Below are positions 1-12,209 of a DNA stretch of 64,000 nt, in pieces; positions within the stretch are counted from its first letter, which is position 1; each line of letters begins with the position of its first letter. Source of the DNA: Stutzerimonas balearica DSM 6083 (GTDB taxonomy: Bacteria; Pseudomonadota; Gammaproteobacteria; Pseudomonadales; Pseudomonadaceae); assembly GCF_000818015.1 (NCBI RefSeq), contig NZ_CP007511.1, positions 1,722,001 through 1,786,000 on the forward strand. The letters run 5' to 3'. A program made the translations under genes and the position numbers. Under the pieces are notes generated by a model. That model ran no database searches. It had not been told where the DNA came from and saw only the letters and a list, made by a program, of their open reading frames with translations.

Positions 1-593
1 ATCGTCGTGGTCTGCTCCAGGCTCTGCATGCGATTGACCGCGCGTTGGACTTCGGGATCGAGATCCTGCACGCCGATGCTGATTCGATTGAAGCCGAGCT
101 CACGCAGCAGCCCCATGGTCGACCAGTCGGCCTCACGGGGGGCGATCTCGATGCTGAAGTCGCCGTGGTCGTCGTCCTGCAGATGGAAATGGCGGCGTAG
201 GCAAGCCATCAGACGGCGCAGCTCGTCATGACTGAAGAAGGTCGGCGTGCCGCCGCCCAGGTGCAGCTGCTCGACGACCTGGTCAGCGCCGAGGTGGCGG
301 GCGACCAGCTCTATTTCCTTTTCCAGCCTCTCCAGGTATGGCTGGGCTCGGCCGTGGTCCTTGGTGATGACCTTGTTGCAGGCACAGTAGTAGCAGACGT
401 TCGCGCAGAACGGGATGTGTATGTAAAGCGACAGTGGTCGTTTGGCGTTGCGGCTGCTGCGCAGGGCGTGGAGAAGGTCGAACGAGCCGACCTTGCTGTT
501 GAACTGGACGGCCGTCGGGTAGGACGTGTAACGCGGGCCGGCCTGATCGTAGCGACGGACCAGATCGGTGTCCCAGCGGATGGAGTCAAGCAT
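1..593 (-). CDS. hemN: Oxygen-independent coproporphyrinogen III oxidase, N-terminal part (cut by window edge)
   Basis: Radical SAM enzyme that oxidatively decarboxylates coproporphyrinogen III to protoporphyrinogen IX without O2 in heme synthesis. About 197 N-terminal codons are visible; the C-terminal part lies outside the window. The translation starts MLDSIRWDTDLVRRYDQAGP and carries the HemN cysteine cluster (Cys63, Cys67, Cys70, Cys72 in FCANVCYYCAC), which binds the [4Fe-4S]/SAM centre. A GGGTPTFF motif typical of the family lies further in. It sits at the end of the cbb3 oxidase maturation region, where Pseudomonas genomes usually keep hemN, and it has its own Anr-type promoter. The identification is firm; only the 3' end is missing. 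Confidence 0.96.
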   Translation of the reverse strand, partial: MLDSIRWDTDLVRRYDQAGPRYTSYPTAVQFNSKVGSFDLLHALRSSRNAKRPLSLYIHIPFCANVCYYCACNKVITKDHGRAQPYLERLEKEIELVARHLGADQVVEQLHLGGGTPTFFSHDELRRLMACLRRHFHLQDDDHGDFSIEIAPREADWSTMGLLRELGFNRISIGVQDLDPEVQRAVNRMQSLEQTTT

Positions 594-623
594 TGGCTTC
601 CCCGGTATGACGGCGGTGGGCGG

Positions 624-665
624 ATTCTAGGCAGCGGGCTTCAGGGCGGACTTGACCTGTATCAA
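624..665 (-). promoter_or_regulatory. Anr/FNR class II promoter of hemN
   Basis: Read on the minus strand, TTGATACAGGTCAA (652-665) matches the FNR/Anr box TTGAT-N4-ATCAA with one mismatch. Exactly 22 bases further on lies TAGAAT (plus-strand 624-629), a good -10 element. This is the spacing of a class II FNR promoter with the activator centred near -41.5. The start codon of hemN is about 30 bases downstream of the -10. Anaerobic induction of hemN by Anr is known in pseudomonads; its operation here is inferred from the motif and spacing. Confidence 0.85.
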
Positions 666-799
666 CCAAGGCCTGACCGTGCCGGATGCGTGACGATGAG
701 TGGTCGAGGTAGCGAATTCGGCGGGCCGTCGTGGTCAGATGCGTGTCTGTCGTATTCTGTTGGCAATGCACTGTGCCCAAGGGCTAGAGGAGGAAATCG

Positions 800-1627
800 A
801 TGCACAATCGCCAGGCGGAAATTGCCGCTGCACTCAAGGTACGGCCAGCGTTCGACGGTCCGGAAGCGATCGATGCGGAGATCGAGCGACGTGTGCGCTT
901 CATTCAGGATTGTCTGCGTCAGTCCGGTATGAAAACCCTGGTACTGGGGATCAGTGGTGGTGTCGACTCCACGACCGCAGGCCTGCTGGCCCAGCGTGCG
1001 GTGGAGGGCATGCGGGCGGCCGGGGAGGGCGACGACTATCGCTTCATCGCTGTCCGCCTGCCGTACCAGGTTCAGCACGACGAGGACGAGGCGCAGCTTG
1101 CCGTCGACACCATTGCACCGGACGAATGCCATACGGTGAACATCGGGCCCGCCGTCCAGGCGCTGGCCGAGGCCACCGAGGCACTCGGCGCGCTGTCTCC
1201 GGCGAGCCGGGACTTCGTGCTAGGCAATACCAAGGCCCGCATGCGCATGGTGGCGCAGTACACCATCGCCAATGCGCGAAAGGGGTTGGTCATCGGTACG
1301 GATCACGCAGCCGAGGCCGTAATGGGCTTCTTTACCAAGTTCGGCGATGGCGCCTGTGACCTCACGCCGCTGGCCGGCCTGGTGAAGGGACAGGTTCGCC
1401 AGCTTGCCGCCGCCCTCGGCGCACCTGATCAACTGGTGAAAAAGGTGCCGACCGCAGACCTGGAGGAGCTCACGCCCGGCAAACCGGACGAAGACGCTCA
1501 CGGCGTTGCCTACCGGGATATCGATGCGTTCCTGCAGGGCGAGCATGTGTCGGAGGAAGCGGCGCGCACGATCATTGATACCTACGACAAGACCGCACAC
1601 AAGCGGGCCTTGCCGAAGGAGCCTTGA
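800..1627 (+). CDS. nadE: NH3-dependent NAD+ synthetase
   Basis: Adenylates nicotinic acid adenine dinucleotide and amidates it to NAD+ with ammonia, the last step of NAD synthesis, in the cytoplasm. The 275-residue product has the PP-loop ATP pyrophosphatase motif SGGVDS at residues 52-57 and the conserved [19 protein letters not shown] stretch. It has no N-terminal glutaminase domain, and its length equals the E. coli type NadE. The start is supported by a strong GAGGAGG ribosome-binding site. It is divergent from hemN and converges with the SafE-like gene with only 6 bases between the stop codons. Confidence 0.96.
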   Translation: MHNRQAEIAAALKVRPAFDGPEAIDAEIERRVRFIQDCLRQSGMKTLVLGISGGVDSTTAGLLAQRAVEGMRAAGEGDDYRFIAVRLPYQVQHDEDEAQLAVDTIAPDECHTVNIGPAVQALAEATEALGALSPASRDFVLGNTKARMRMVAQYTIANARKGLVIGTDHAAEAVMGFFTKFGDGACDLTPLAGLVKGQVRQLAAALGAPDQLVKKVPTADLEELTPGKPDEDAHGVAYRDIDAFLQGEHVSEEAARTIIDTYDKTAHKRALPKEP

Positions 1628-1633
1628 GGCAGC

Positions 1634-2347
1634 TCAGTGCCCCTGGTGGGACGCGGCGGCACTGCCGTGCCCCATCAGCCACTGTTGATGCGGCCCCGGC
1701 AGTGTCCAGAGACCAAACAGGATCACCAGGACGCCGCCAGCGAGGCGCACCTGTCTTTTGCGCAACAGGGCCGTCAGCCGCTCGGCGGCCAGTCCGGTGG
1801 CCAGCAGTACCGGCCAGGTACCGAGGCCGAAGGCCAGCATCAGCAATCCGCTCTGCCAGGCATCACCCTGGCTGGCCGACCAGAGCAAGGTGCTATAGAC
1901 GAGGCCGCAGGGTAACCAGCCCCAGAGTGCGCCAAGCAGCAAGGCGCGAGGCACGCTGCTGACCGGCATCAGTCGGCTCGCGGCTGGCTGAATGTGCCGC
2001 CAGAGCCCTCGTCCGAGCGCCTCGATGCGGGTCAGCCCGCTCCACCAGCCGGCCAGATAAAGGCCCATCGCGATCAGCAGCAAGGCGGCGATCACGCGCA
2101 TCGCGGTGGCTGCCGGTCCGCTGGCGATGGCCCAGCCGGCCAGTCCGATCAGGATTCCCGCGCAGGCGTAGCTGAGAATGCGGCCCAGGTTGTAGGCGAT
2201 GAGCAGGCGCAGGCGCCTGCCCCTTTGCGCTGGCGGAATCGCCATGGTCAGCGCGCCCATGAGCCCGCCGCACATGCCAAGGCAATGCCCACCGCCCAGC
2301 AGGCCGAGGACGAACGCGGAGACGAGTAGTGGCAAGAGTTCAATCAT
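1634..2347 (-). CDS. Sulfite exporter TauE/SafE-like (UreH-type) membrane protein of the cbb3 maturation cluster
   Basis: A 237-residue inner membrane protein with about six hydrophobic segments. Near the N terminus it carries the motif GHCLGMCGG, the GHCxGMCGG signature of UreH/SafE-like proteins, and it ends in a His-containing tail (HGSAAASHQGH). I chose the start MIELLPLLVS because it overlaps the end of ccoS by 8 bases (ATGATTGA) and because upstream in-frame codons encode non-conserved sequence. It is the last gene of the ccoG-H-I-S series. Family members beside cbb3 genes are suspected to act in copper or metal handling for oxidase assembly; that is an inference from position and cysteines, and the substrate is unknown. 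Confidence 0.85.
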   Translation of the reverse strand: MIELLPLLVSAFVLGLLGGGHCLGMCGGLMGALTMAIPPAQRGRRLRLLIAYNLGRILSYACAGILIGLAGWAIASGPAATAMRVIAALLLIAMGLYLAGWWSGLTRIEALGRGLWRHIQPAASRLMPVSSVPRALLLGALWGWLPCGLVYSTLLWSASQGDAWQSGLLMLAFGLGTWPVLLATGLAAERLTALLRKRQVRLAGGVLVILFGLWTLPGPHQQWLMGHGSAAASHQGH

Positions 2348-2546
2348 CGCTACGGCGATCCGCGTCCTTGACGTCCTTCTGGGCGGGCTGTTGCTCCGGT
2401 TTCGTTTCGTCGTCGTCGAAGAGGATGCTGTGGGCGGGGCTGTCGAGGTCGTCGAATTGCCCACTGTCCACCGCCCAGAAGAACACCCAGATGGCTAGCG
2501 CAACCAGTACAACGGCGACCGGAATGAGTACGTACAGAGCGGCCAT
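2340..2546 (-). CDS. ccoS: cbb3-type cytochrome oxidase assembly protein CcoS
   Basis: A 68-residue protein with one N-terminal membrane span (LYVLIPVAVVLVALAIWVFF) followed by the conserved stretch SGQFDDLDSPAHSILFDDD, diagnostic of CcoS/FixS. CcoS is needed for cofactor insertion (heme and copper) into the catalytic subunit CcoN. The C-terminal tail after about residue 47 is charged and not conserved. It lies 41 bases downstream of ccoI and overlaps the next gene, so it is part of the maturation operon. Too short for many gene finders, but the family match is clear. Confidence 0.93.
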   Translation of the reverse strand: MAALYVLIPVAVVLVALAIWVFFWAVDSGQFDDLDSPAHSILFDDDETKPEQQPAQKDVKDADRRSDD

Positions 2547-2587
2547 GTCATCTCCGTGGTAGGTGCCGCCGACATTTGCCGGCAGGA

Positions 2588-4987
2588 TTAGTGGCGCGTC
2601 AGCCGCAACGCGTTGAGCACCACGAGCAGCGAGCTGGCCGACATGCCCAGCGCAGCCCAGAGCGGGGTTACCCAGCCCACTGCGGCGAACGGCAGGATCA
2701 GGCCATTGTACAGGGAGGCCCAGGCAAGGTTTTCAATGATGATGCGGCGGCTGCGCCTGGCGACCTGAAATGCACTGACCAGGCTCTGCAATCGATTGGA
2801 CAGCAGCACCGCGTCCGCGCTGGTCTTGGCCAGGTCCGTTGCGCTGCCCATGGCGATGCTGATGTCGGCGGCGGCCAGTACCGGCACGTCGTTGACTCCG
2901 TCGCCAAGCATCAACACGCGGGCACCGGCAGCCTGCATGGCTTGCAGCCGTACCAGCTTATCTGCCGGGGTCAGACCGCCTCGCGCCTCGTCGATACCCA
3001 GCTCCTCGGCTATCCGGCCCACCATTGGCGAACTGTCTCCGGAAAGCAGCAGGGTCTTCCAGCCGCGTTTGCGACAGGCGGAGAGCAGGGCGAGCGCATC
3101 GTCGCGCAGGCGATCGTCCAGTACGAACCAGGCGAGCGGCCCGGTGGTGTCCGCCAGCAGCAGCCATTGCCCCTGGTCGCCCGGAATCGGCGGGGCTTCC
3201 CCGGCGTACAGCGCCGCGACGAAGGATGCCTGGCCAATACGCAGCTGGCGACCGCCGACACGGCCTTCCAAGCCGAGCCCTGGCACGTTGTCGACGCTAT
3301 CGGCAGGTTGCGGCGCGCGACCGAAGGCGCGGGCAATGGGATGCTCCGAGCGATTTTCCAGCGCCGCTGCCAACGCCAGGCAGCGGTCGGCATCCTCGCT
3401 GCCGAGGGGATGCACGGCGGTCAGGGTAAGGCGTCCCTCGGTCAGCGTGCCGGTCTTGTCGAAGACCACGGTATCGATGTGGTTCAGGCCTTCGAGCACG
3501 TGCCCGCGGGTCAAGAGCAATCCGAGCTTGTGCAAGGTTCCGGTGGCGGTCGTCAGGGCAGTCGGCGTCGCCAGTGACAGGGCACAGGGGCAGGTGGCGA
3601 CCAGCAGTGCCAGCACGATCCAGAAAGCCCTTTGCGGGTCGATGTACCACCAGACCAGCCCGACCACCGCCGCTGCGAGCAGCACGATAACCAGGAACCA
3701 CTGCGATACGCGGTCGGCGATCTCGGCAAGCTTCGGTTTGTCCGACTGGGCGCGCTCGAGCAGCCGGACGATGGCCGAGAGCCGGGTGTCGTCGCCAAGC
3801 GCGTCGACTGCCACGGTCAGCGGGCCCTCGACATTGAGCGTACCGGCGGTGACCGCGTCGCCGGGCGCTCTTGGCAGCGGCAGGTACTCGCCGGTCAGTA
3901 CCGATTCGTCGATGCTCGATTGCCCGCTGAGGATGCGCCCGTCGGCGGGAATCAGGCCGCCGGGTTGCACGAGCACCCGATCACCGAGCTTCAGTTCGCT
4001 CAGCAGGACCCGTTCCGACTGACCCGCGGCGTCCAGACGCAGGCATGACGCCGGTAGCAGATTTACCAGTTGTGCGGTGGCTGCTGCAGTCCGCTCGCGC
4101 GCACGGCGCTCCAGATAGCGCCCGGCAAGCAGAAACAGCGCGAACATGCCGACCGCATCGAAATACAGCTCGCCATGGCCGGTGATGGTCGACCAGATAC
4201 CGGCCAGGTACGCGCCGGCGATGGCCAGCGAAACCGAGACATCCATGGTCAGATGACGGGTGCGCAGATCGCGCAGTGCACCCTTGAAGAAGTCGGTACA
4301 GCAATAGAACACGATGGGCGTGGTCAACAGCAGCGCTGTCCAACGCAAGATGCTGTCCATGCCCGCAGACAGGTCGATATTGAACTCTGGCCAGGTGGCC
4401 ATGGTGGCCATCATCACCTGCATCCATAACAGGCCGGCCACGCCCAACTGTCTCAGCGAGCGCCGGTTTTCGCTGGCCAATCGTTCCGCTGCCTGGTCGG
4501 CCTGGTAGGGGTGGGCTGCGTAGCCAATCCGGCGCAGCTCCGCGAGCAGCTCGCTCAGGGGAAGTGCTGTATCGCTCCAGCGAACCTGGAGGCGGTGGTT
4601 CGACAGGTTGAGGCTCGCTTCGGCGACACCGGCCAGGTTGCGTACATGCCGTTCGATCAGCCAGCCGCAGGCTGCGCAGCTTATGCCCTCGATCATCAGC
4701 GATGTGCTGGCCAGATCGCCCTCGTGGCGGACAAATGGCTGCTGCACGTCAGCCCGATCGTAGAGTGCGAGTTCTTCGCCGAGTACCTTGGGCAAGGCTT
4801 CGGGATTGATCGCCGCGTCGCTGCGGTGCTGGTAGTAGCTTTCCAGGCCACCCTTGACGATGGCCTCAGCCACCGCCTGGCAGCCCGGACAGCACAGCTG
4901 GCGCACTTCGCCGAGCACTCTGGCATGGAAATGCGAGCCTGCCGGTACCGGCAGGCCACAGTGGTAGCAGGGAGCAGGGGTTGCCAT
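2588..4987 (-). CDS. ccoI: Copper-translocating P1B-type ATPase of cbb3 oxidase maturation
   Basis: Exports copper to the periplasmic side for the CuB centre of cbb3 oxidase (FixI/CcoI family). The 799-residue product shows N-terminal cysteine motifs at 7-10 (CYHC) and 32-36 (CCPGC), a heavy-metal-associated domain with CAAC at 104-107, the actuator TGE at 365-367, the membrane metal site CPC at 466-468, the phosphorylation motif DKTGT at 510-514, the HP dipeptide at 549-550, and a GDGVND hinge motif near residue 690. About eight membrane helices are expected. Its ATG shares one base with the ccoH stop codon (TGATG), so the two are translationally coupled. Confidence 0.96.
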   Translation of the reverse strand: MATPAPCYHCGLPVPAGSHFHARVLGEVRQLCCPGCQAVAEAIVKGGLESYYQHRSDAAINPEALPKVLGEELALYDRADVQQPFVRHEGDLASTSLMIEGISCAACGWLIERHVRNLAGVAEASLNLSNHRLQVRWSDTALPLSELLAELRRIGYAAHPYQADQAAERLASENRRSLRQLGVAGLLWMQVMMATMATWPEFNIDLSAGMDSILRWTALLLTTPIVFYCCTDFFKGALRDLRTRHLTMDVSVSLAIAGAYLAGIWSTITGHGELYFDAVGMFALFLLAGRYLERRARERTAAATAQLVNLLPASCLRLDAAGQSERVLLSELKLGDRVLVQPGGLIPADGRILSGQSSIDESVLTGEYLPLPRAPGDAVTAGTLNVEGPLTVAVDALGDDTRLSAIVRLLERAQSDKPKLAEIADRVSQWFLVIVLLAAAVVGLVWWYIDPQRAFWIVLALLVATCPCALSLATPTALTTATGTLHKLGLLLTRGHVLEGLNHIDTVVFDKTGTLTEGRLTLTAVHPLGSEDADRCLALAAALENRSEHPIARAFGRAPQPADSVDNVPGLGLEGRVGGRQLRIGQASFVAALYAGEAPPIPGDQGQWLLLADTTGPLAWFVLDDRLRDDALALLSACRKRGWKTLLLSGDSSPMVGRIAEELGIDEARGGLTPADKLVRLQAMQAAGARVLMLGDGVNDVPVLAAADISIAMGSATDLAKTSADAVLLSNRLQSLVSAFQVARRSRRIIIENLAWASLYNGLILPFAAVGWVTPLWAALGMSASSLLVVLNALRLTRH

Positions 4988-5493
4988 CAGTGGCTTGGCT
5001 TCAGTTCCAGCATCCTGCCGGCTTCAACCTGCTTCTCGTCGAACAGACGCCAGTCCTGCTCGCCCTCGCGCCCGATCAGCTCGACGAAGCGCCGGCCGGC
5101 GATCGCCTCGGGAAGCTGACCCTGGTAGAAGCCGTCGCCTTGCGGCTGAAGAATGATTCGACGGTCACGCTCCGGCTGCGTCGGCGAGATGATGTTGAGC
5201 ACCAGTTGCTGCGGACGACTGTCACCGCTCAGTTGCAGCTCGGCCAGGCCGCGCTCCTCGTTGAGCGTCAGTTGCGCGCGCAGGTTCAGCTGCTCGGCGA
5301 GCTTCTCGCGTTCCAGCGATTGGTTGATGCCCTTGCCGACGTCGTAGTAATTGTCCGCGACCAGGGTATCGGCATTGCGGATGGCGATGGTGAGCATCGA
5401 GACACCGAGCACCACCGCAATCAGCAGGATGGCGATGACGAACCAGGCCCAGAACTGGGTGTACCAACGTGTCTGTTCGTTATTGCTTTGCAT
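4987..5493 (-). CDS. ccoH: cbb3 oxidase assembly protein CcoH (FixH family)
   Basis: A 168-residue, singly membrane-anchored protein. The N terminus [20 protein letters not shown] leads into one transmembrane helix; the rest is periplasmic, including the conserved [19 protein letters not shown] region. FixH/CcoH proteins associate with assembling cbb3 oxidase and stabilise it. The start at 5493 was preferred over an upstream in-frame ATG because the family begins just before the membrane span. It lies 10 bases after ccoG and shares one base with ccoI, giving the order ccoG-H-I-S as in other proteobacteria. Confidence 0.93.
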   Translation of the reverse strand: MQSNNEQTRWYTQFWAWFVIAILLIAVVLGVSMLTIAIRNADTLVADNYYDVGKGINQSLEREKLAEQLNLRAQLTLNEERGLAELQLSGDSRPQQLVLNIISPTQPERDRRIILQPQGDGFYQGQLPEAIAGRRFVELIGREGEQDWRLFDEKQVEAGRMLELKPSH

Positions 5494-5503
5494 GTATAAC
5501 CTG

Positions 5504-6916
5504 TTAGCGGATGCTCGGCCCGATGAAGCGGCTGTCGGCGTCATCGTTGACCGAGGGGTCGTCGGCCGACTTGACATGGAAGGAGATCTCATTGGTGCTG
5601 GACGGCAGTTTCTCCGGAGCGATCGACAGCTCGACCGGAACGGTTACCAGCTCGCCGGCGGCGGCCTGAACTTCGCTGCGGCCCGAGTACGTCAGGCCGT
5701 CCAGGCCACGAGCCTCGATCACGAAGGTCTGCGGCTTCTGCGCCTTGTTCATGACCTTGAGCGTATACACGTTCTCGATCTGGCCCATCTCGTTTTCGCG
5801 GTACAGCACGCGGTCCTTGAGGACATCCAGCTTGACCAGCGGGCGGCTGTAGAGGGCGAAGCTGAACAGCGACATCATCGCCAGCAGCGCGATAGCGTAG
5901 CCGATCAGGCGCGGCCGCAGCAGATGGGTCTTCTGCCCGGACAGGTTGTGCTCGGTGGTATAGCTGATCAGTCCGCGCGGGTAGTTCATCTTGTCCATGA
6001 TCGCGTCGCAGGCGTCGATGCACGCCGCGCACCCGATACATTCGATCTGCAGGCCATCACGAATGTCGATGCCGGTCGGGCAGACCTGTACGCACATGGT
6101 GCAGTCGATGCAGTCGCCCAGGCCCATGGCCTTGTAGTCGGCGTCCTTCTTGCGCGGGCCGCGCTTTTCGCCACGCCGCGGATCGTAGGACACGATGAGG
6201 GTGTCCTTGTCGAACATCACGCTCTGGAAGCGTGCATAGGGGCACATGTAGATGCACACCTGCTCACGCAGATAGCCGGCGTTGCCATAGGTGGCCAGCG
6301 TGAAGAAGCCGATCCAGAACAGCGCCCAACCGCCGACCTGCAGCGTGAGCAGATCAGGTACGAGTTCGCGGATCGGCGTGAAGTAACCGACAAAGGTAAT
6401 GGCGGTCAGCAGCGAGACGACCAGCCAGATGGCATGTTTGGCTGCCTTGCGCGCGAACTTGTTGCCTGTCATCGGGGCTTTGTCCAGCTTCATGCGCTGG
6501 TTGCGGTCGCCCTCGGTCACCTTCTCGGCCCACATGAAGACCCAGGTAAACACACTCTGCGGGCAGGTGTAGCCACACCAGACTCGGCCGGCGAAGACCG
6601 TGATGAAGAACAGGCCGAAGGCGCAGATGATCAATAGCCACGACAGGAGCATGAAGTCCTGTGGCCAGAAGGTCGCACCGAAGACATGGAATTTGCGTTC
6701 TGGCAGGTCCCACCAGACGGCCTGTCGGCCATCCCAGTTCAGCCAGACGGTACCGAAGTAGAGGACAAACAACAGTGCGCCGCCGAAGCGTCGCAGGTTG
6801 CGGAACACGCCGCTGAAGGCGCGGGTATAGATCTTTTCGCGGGCCGCGTAGAGGTCGTTGGAGGCCTCGGACTTGGCCGGAGGGGTTACGTCGCGAACGG
6901 GAATCTGCTCAGTCAT
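5504..6916 (-). CDS. ccoG: Cytochrome cbb3 oxidase accessory protein CcoG (FixG/RdxA-type ferredoxin-like membrane protein)
   Basis: A 470-residue membrane iron-sulfur protein; CcoG homologues reduce Cu(II) to Cu(I) for oxidase copper supply. Visible features are several N-terminal membrane spans, the conserved [14 protein letters not shown] segment, a polyferredoxin domain with two [4Fe-4S] motifs ([12 protein letters not shown] and [11 protein letters not shown]), and a C-terminal FixG Ig-like domain. The start [13 protein letters not shown] was chosen over an ATG 15 codons upstream because it matches family N termini; no strong ribosome-binding site is seen for either. It is the first gene of the maturation operon and lies downstream of a hairpin after ccoP. 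Confidence 0.94.
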   Translation of the reverse strand: MTEQIPVRDVTPPAKSEASNDLYAAREKIYTRAFSGVFRNLRRFGGALLFVLYFGTVWLNWDGRQAVWWDLPERKFHVFGATFWPQDFMLLSWLLIICAFGLFFITVFAGRVWCGYTCPQSVFTWVFMWAEKVTEGDRNQRMKLDKAPMTGNKFARKAAKHAIWLVVSLLTAITFVGYFTPIRELVPDLLTLQVGGWALFWIGFFTLATYGNAGYLREQVCIYMCPYARFQSVMFDKDTLIVSYDPRRGEKRGPRKKDADYKAMGLGDCIDCTMCVQVCPTGIDIRDGLQIECIGCAACIDACDAIMDKMNYPRGLISYTTEHNLSGQKTHLLRPRLIGYAIALLAMMSLFSFALYSRPLVKLDVLKDRVLYRENEMGQIENVYTLKVMNKAQKPQTFVIEARGLDGLTYSGRSEVQAAAGELVTVPVELSIAPEKLPSSTNEISFHVKSADDPSVNDDADSRFIGPSIR

Positions 6917-7015
6917 CAAGTGCGTACCACGGCGGAGTGTGGGGTGCCCCGTCCGATGCATGCCGGTCGGGATCCGTTAGCTGTTCCAGCTGCGCATGGT
7001 ACGCCCGGAGGTATA

Positions 7016-7048
7016 AGGTCAGGTGCGACAGGTCGTCGCCCCTGACCT
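7016..7048 (-). terminator. Strong hairpin between ccoP and ccoG
   Basis: The arms AGGTCAGG (7016-7023) and CCTGACCT (7041-7048) pair perfectly. An inner GCGAC/GTCGC pair extends the stem and leaves a loop of about five bases. On the minus strand the stem is followed by TTATACC rather than a clean U run. It may therefore attenuate or protect the ccoP mRNA end, with partial read-through into ccoG. Confidence 0.5.
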
Positions 7049-7055
7049 CGCCGAA

Positions 7056-7973
7056 TCACTTCTCCGGCTGCTGGGACAGGCTGTAAACATAAGCGGCCAG
7101 CAGGTGCACCTTGTCGTTGCCAAGGTTGGCTTCCTGGGCGGGCATCTTACCGTTACGGCCGTAACGCAGGGTCTGCTGGATCTGCGCGAAGCTGGAACCA
7201 TACAGCCATACGTTGTCGGTCAGGTTGGGTGCGCCCATGGCGTGGTTACCCTTGCCATCCGCTCCATGACAGGCTACGCAATTGGTGGCGAAGAGTTTTT
7301 GACCCTGCTCAACGTCTACCTCGACACCCTCGGGGGTATCGCGGCCGGAAAGGCTGCGCACATAGCCGGCAACGTTGCGAATGCCCGCTTCGCCGAGCAC
7401 GTCCTTCCACGCCGGCATGGCGGCCTGGCGACCGTGCATGATGGTGGTCTTGATCGTCTCGGGCTCACCGCCGTACAGCCAGTCGTTGTCGGTCAGGTTG
7501 GGGAAGCCGTAAGCCCCCTTGGCATCGGAACCGTGGCAGACCGAGCAGTTGGAGGCGAACAGGCGACCACCCATCTTCAGCGCCTGTGCGTCCTGGGCGA
7601 CGTCCTCGACCGGCATCGCGGCGAACTTGGCGTACAGAGGGCCGTATTGCTCGTTGGCCTTGTCCACTTCCTTCTGCCACTGCTTGACCTGGGTCCAGCC
7701 GCCTTCATAGCCCGGCAGCACGCCTTTCCAGTTGCCCAGGCCCGGGTAAAGAGCCAGATAACCGAGGGCGAACACGACGGTGGCGACGAACAGCATGAAC
7801 CACCAGCGCGGCAGCGGGTTGTCGTACTCCTCGATTCCGTCGTACGAGTGTCCGACGGTCTCTTCGGTGCTTTCCTGGCGCTGTCCCTTGCGGGTCGCCA
7901 GCAACAGCCAAACCAGGGCGGCGATCGTGCCCAGGCTCAGCAGTGTGATGTACCAACTCCAAAACGACGTCAT
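7056..7973 (-). CDS. ccoP: cbb3-type cytochrome c oxidase diheme subunit III CcoP (ccoG-proximal copy)
   Basis: A 305-residue membrane-anchored diheme cytochrome c that passes electrons from soluble cytochrome c to CcoO/CcoN. It has N-terminal membrane helices, the conserved [14 protein letters not shown] linker at about 45-58, and two heme c sites, CSVCH at 143-147 and CVACH at 232-236. It is last in the operon ccoN-O-Q-P. It is clearly more diverged from its paralogue at 10569-11501 than the CcoO copies are from each other. Whether this is copy 1 or 2 depends on the naming scheme; in P. stutzeri ZoBell the ccoQ-containing operon is called cbb3-2. Confidence 0.96.
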   Translation of the reverse strand: MTSFWSWYITLLSLGTIAALVWLLLATRKGQRQESTEETVGHSYDGIEEYDNPLPRWWFMLFVATVVFALGYLALYPGLGNWKGVLPGYEGGWTQVKQWQKEVDKANEQYGPLYAKFAAMPVEDVAQDAQALKMGGRLFASNCSVCHGSDAKGAYGFPNLTDNDWLYGGEPETIKTTIMHGRQAAMPAWKDVLGEAGIRNVAGYVRSLSGRDTPEGVEVDVEQGQKLFATNCVACHGADGKGNHAMGAPNLTDNVWLYGSSFAQIQQTLRYGRNGKMPAQEANLGNDKVHLLAAYVYSLSQQPEK

Positions 7974-8156
7974 TTATTTCTTACTCCTGGAAGCTTCTTC
8001 GTCACGCTTCTTGGCGTCGGTCTCGTCTGCGAAAGGCAGGTTGGCGGCTTCGTCAAAGCTCTTCTTGCGTTTGCTGCTGTAGGCCCAGAGCACGACGCCT
8101 ATGAAGGCGACGAATACCAGTGCAGTGCCAAGGCCGCGGAGAGTCCCGATATCCAT
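7974..8156 (-). CDS. ccoQ: cbb3-type oxidase small subunit CcoQ/FixQ
   Basis: A 60-residue protein with one membrane helix (LGTALVFVAFIGVVLWAYSSKRKKSFDEAA) and a charged C-terminal tail, the CcoQ/FixQ pattern. CcoQ supports stability and assembly of the N-O-P complex. The gene lies directly between ccoO (6 bases upstream) and ccoP, whose ATG follows the ccoQ stop immediately. Only this operon of the two in the window has it. Confidence 0.92.
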   Translation of the reverse strand: MDIGTLRGLGTALVFVAFIGVVLWAYSSKRKKSFDEAANLPFADETDAKKRDEEASRSKK

Positions 8157-8162
8157 AACGCG

Positions 8163-8774
<612 letters not shown>

Positions 8775-8786
8775 CTAGCTAATTCC

Positions 8787-10568
<1,782 letters not shown>

Positions 10569-11501
10569 TTAGTTGGATGCAGGTTCCGCTTTGTGCGACA
10601 GGCTGTAAACGTACGCCGCCAGCACGTGGACCTTGTCCTTGCCCAGATACTGCTCCTGGGCAGGCATCTGGCCGTTGCGGCCATGACGGATGGTCTGCTG
10701 CAGCTGTGCCAGCCCGGAGCCATAGATCCAGCCGGACGGTGCAGTCAGGTTCGGTGCGCCCATCATCGCCATGCCTTCGCCCTTCTGGCCGTGGCAGGCC
10801 ACGCAGTTCTGGGCGAAGATCGCCTTGCCGGCTTCAACGTCGGCCACGGTGCCTTCCGGCAGCTTCAGGCCGGCCAGGTCCTGGCGAACGTAGGCGGCGA
10901 CGTTCTTCACGCCTTCTTCACCGATCACCTGACCCCAGCCCGGCATGGCAGCGATCCGGCCATTGAGAATGGTGGTCTTGATCGCGGCGGGCTCGCCGCC
11001 CCAGCGCCAGTGGCTGTCGGTCAGGTTCGGGAAGCCCATGGCGCCCTTGGCATCGGAGCCATGGCAGATGGTGCAGTAGTTGGCGAACAGACGGGCGCCC
11101 ATCTTCATCGCTTCGTCGTTCTGAGCCACCTGCTCGATCGACATCGCCGAGTACTTGGCGAAGATCGGTCCGTACTTCTGCTCGGCCGCATCCATCTCGC
11201 GCTGCCACTGCTTGTCCTGCGTCCAGCCACCCTCATAGCCCGGCAGTACGCCCTTCCAGTTCCCCAGGCCCGGGTACAGGATCAGGTAGATGATGCCGAA
11301 GAACAGCGTGCCGATGAACAGCAGGAACCACCAGCGCGGCAGCGGGTTGTCGTACTCCTCGATGCCATCGAAAGAATGCCCCATCGTCTTGTCCGTCATG
11401 CCGGCCGGTTCGCCCTTGCGGGTGGCGAAGATCAGCCAGAACAGAGCGACGATGCTGCCCAGCGTCAGCAGGGCGATGTATCCACTCCAGAAATTGCTCA
11501 T
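10569..11501 (-). CDS. ccoP: cbb3-type cytochrome c oxidase diheme subunit III CcoP (distal copy)
   Basis: A 310-residue diheme membrane cytochrome c, paralogue of the 305-residue protein at 7056. It has N-terminal membrane helices, the [14 protein letters not shown] linker, and heme c motifs CTICH at 143-147 and CVACH at 233-237. Substitutions relative to the other copy are spread along the whole length. The ribosome-binding site AGGAG directly abuts a hairpin in the ccoO-ccoP gap (see 11502-11584). The operon lacks ccoQ, as in the P. stutzeri cbb3-1 operon. Confidence 0.95.
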   Translation of the reverse strand: MSNFWSGYIALLTLGSIVALFWLIFATRKGEPAGMTDKTMGHSFDGIEEYDNPLPRWWFLLFIGTLFFGIIYLILYPGLGNWKGVLPGYEGGWTQDKQWQREMDAAEQKYGPIFAKYSAMSIEQVAQNDEAMKMGARLFANYCTICHGSDAKGAMGFPNLTDSHWRWGGEPAAIKTTILNGRIAAMPGWGQVIGEEGVKNVAAYVRQDLAGLKLPEGTVADVEAGKAIFAQNCVACHGQKGEGMAMMGAPNLTAPSGWIYGSGLAQLQQTIRHGRNGQMPAQEQYLGKDKVHVLAAYVYSLSHKAEPASN

Positions 11502-11584
11502 GTTCTACTCCTGGGCAGCCCGAACGCCCGGCTGCCCTTGATTGGTCCCAGGGGCTGCGGGCAGCCCCTTGCTCATTAGCCGTG
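11502..11584 (-). other. ccoO-ccoP gap with two GC-rich hairpins in place of ccoQ
   Basis: 83 bases where the other operon carries ccoQ. Two inverted repeats are visible: AGGGGCTGC/GCAGCCCCT (11550-11569) and GGGCAGCC/GGCTGCCC (11513-11537). The second ends one base before the AGGAG ribosome-binding site of ccoP. The arms are similar enough that alternative pairings between the two stems are possible. A 23-codon frame (ATG at 11576, MSKGLPAAPGTNQ...) runs through it, but it has no hydrophobic helix and no resemblance to CcoQ. Confidence 0.6.
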
Positions 11585-12196
<612 letters not shown>

Positions 12197-12209
12197 TTAC
12201 CTCGGCTCC

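Noticed and set aside
11505..11576. Possible 23-codon remnant of ccoQ between ccoO and ccoP
   Set aside because: The translation (MSKGLPAAPGTNQ...) has no hydrophobic helix and no similarity to the CcoQ in the other operon. The inverted repeats explain the sequence better.
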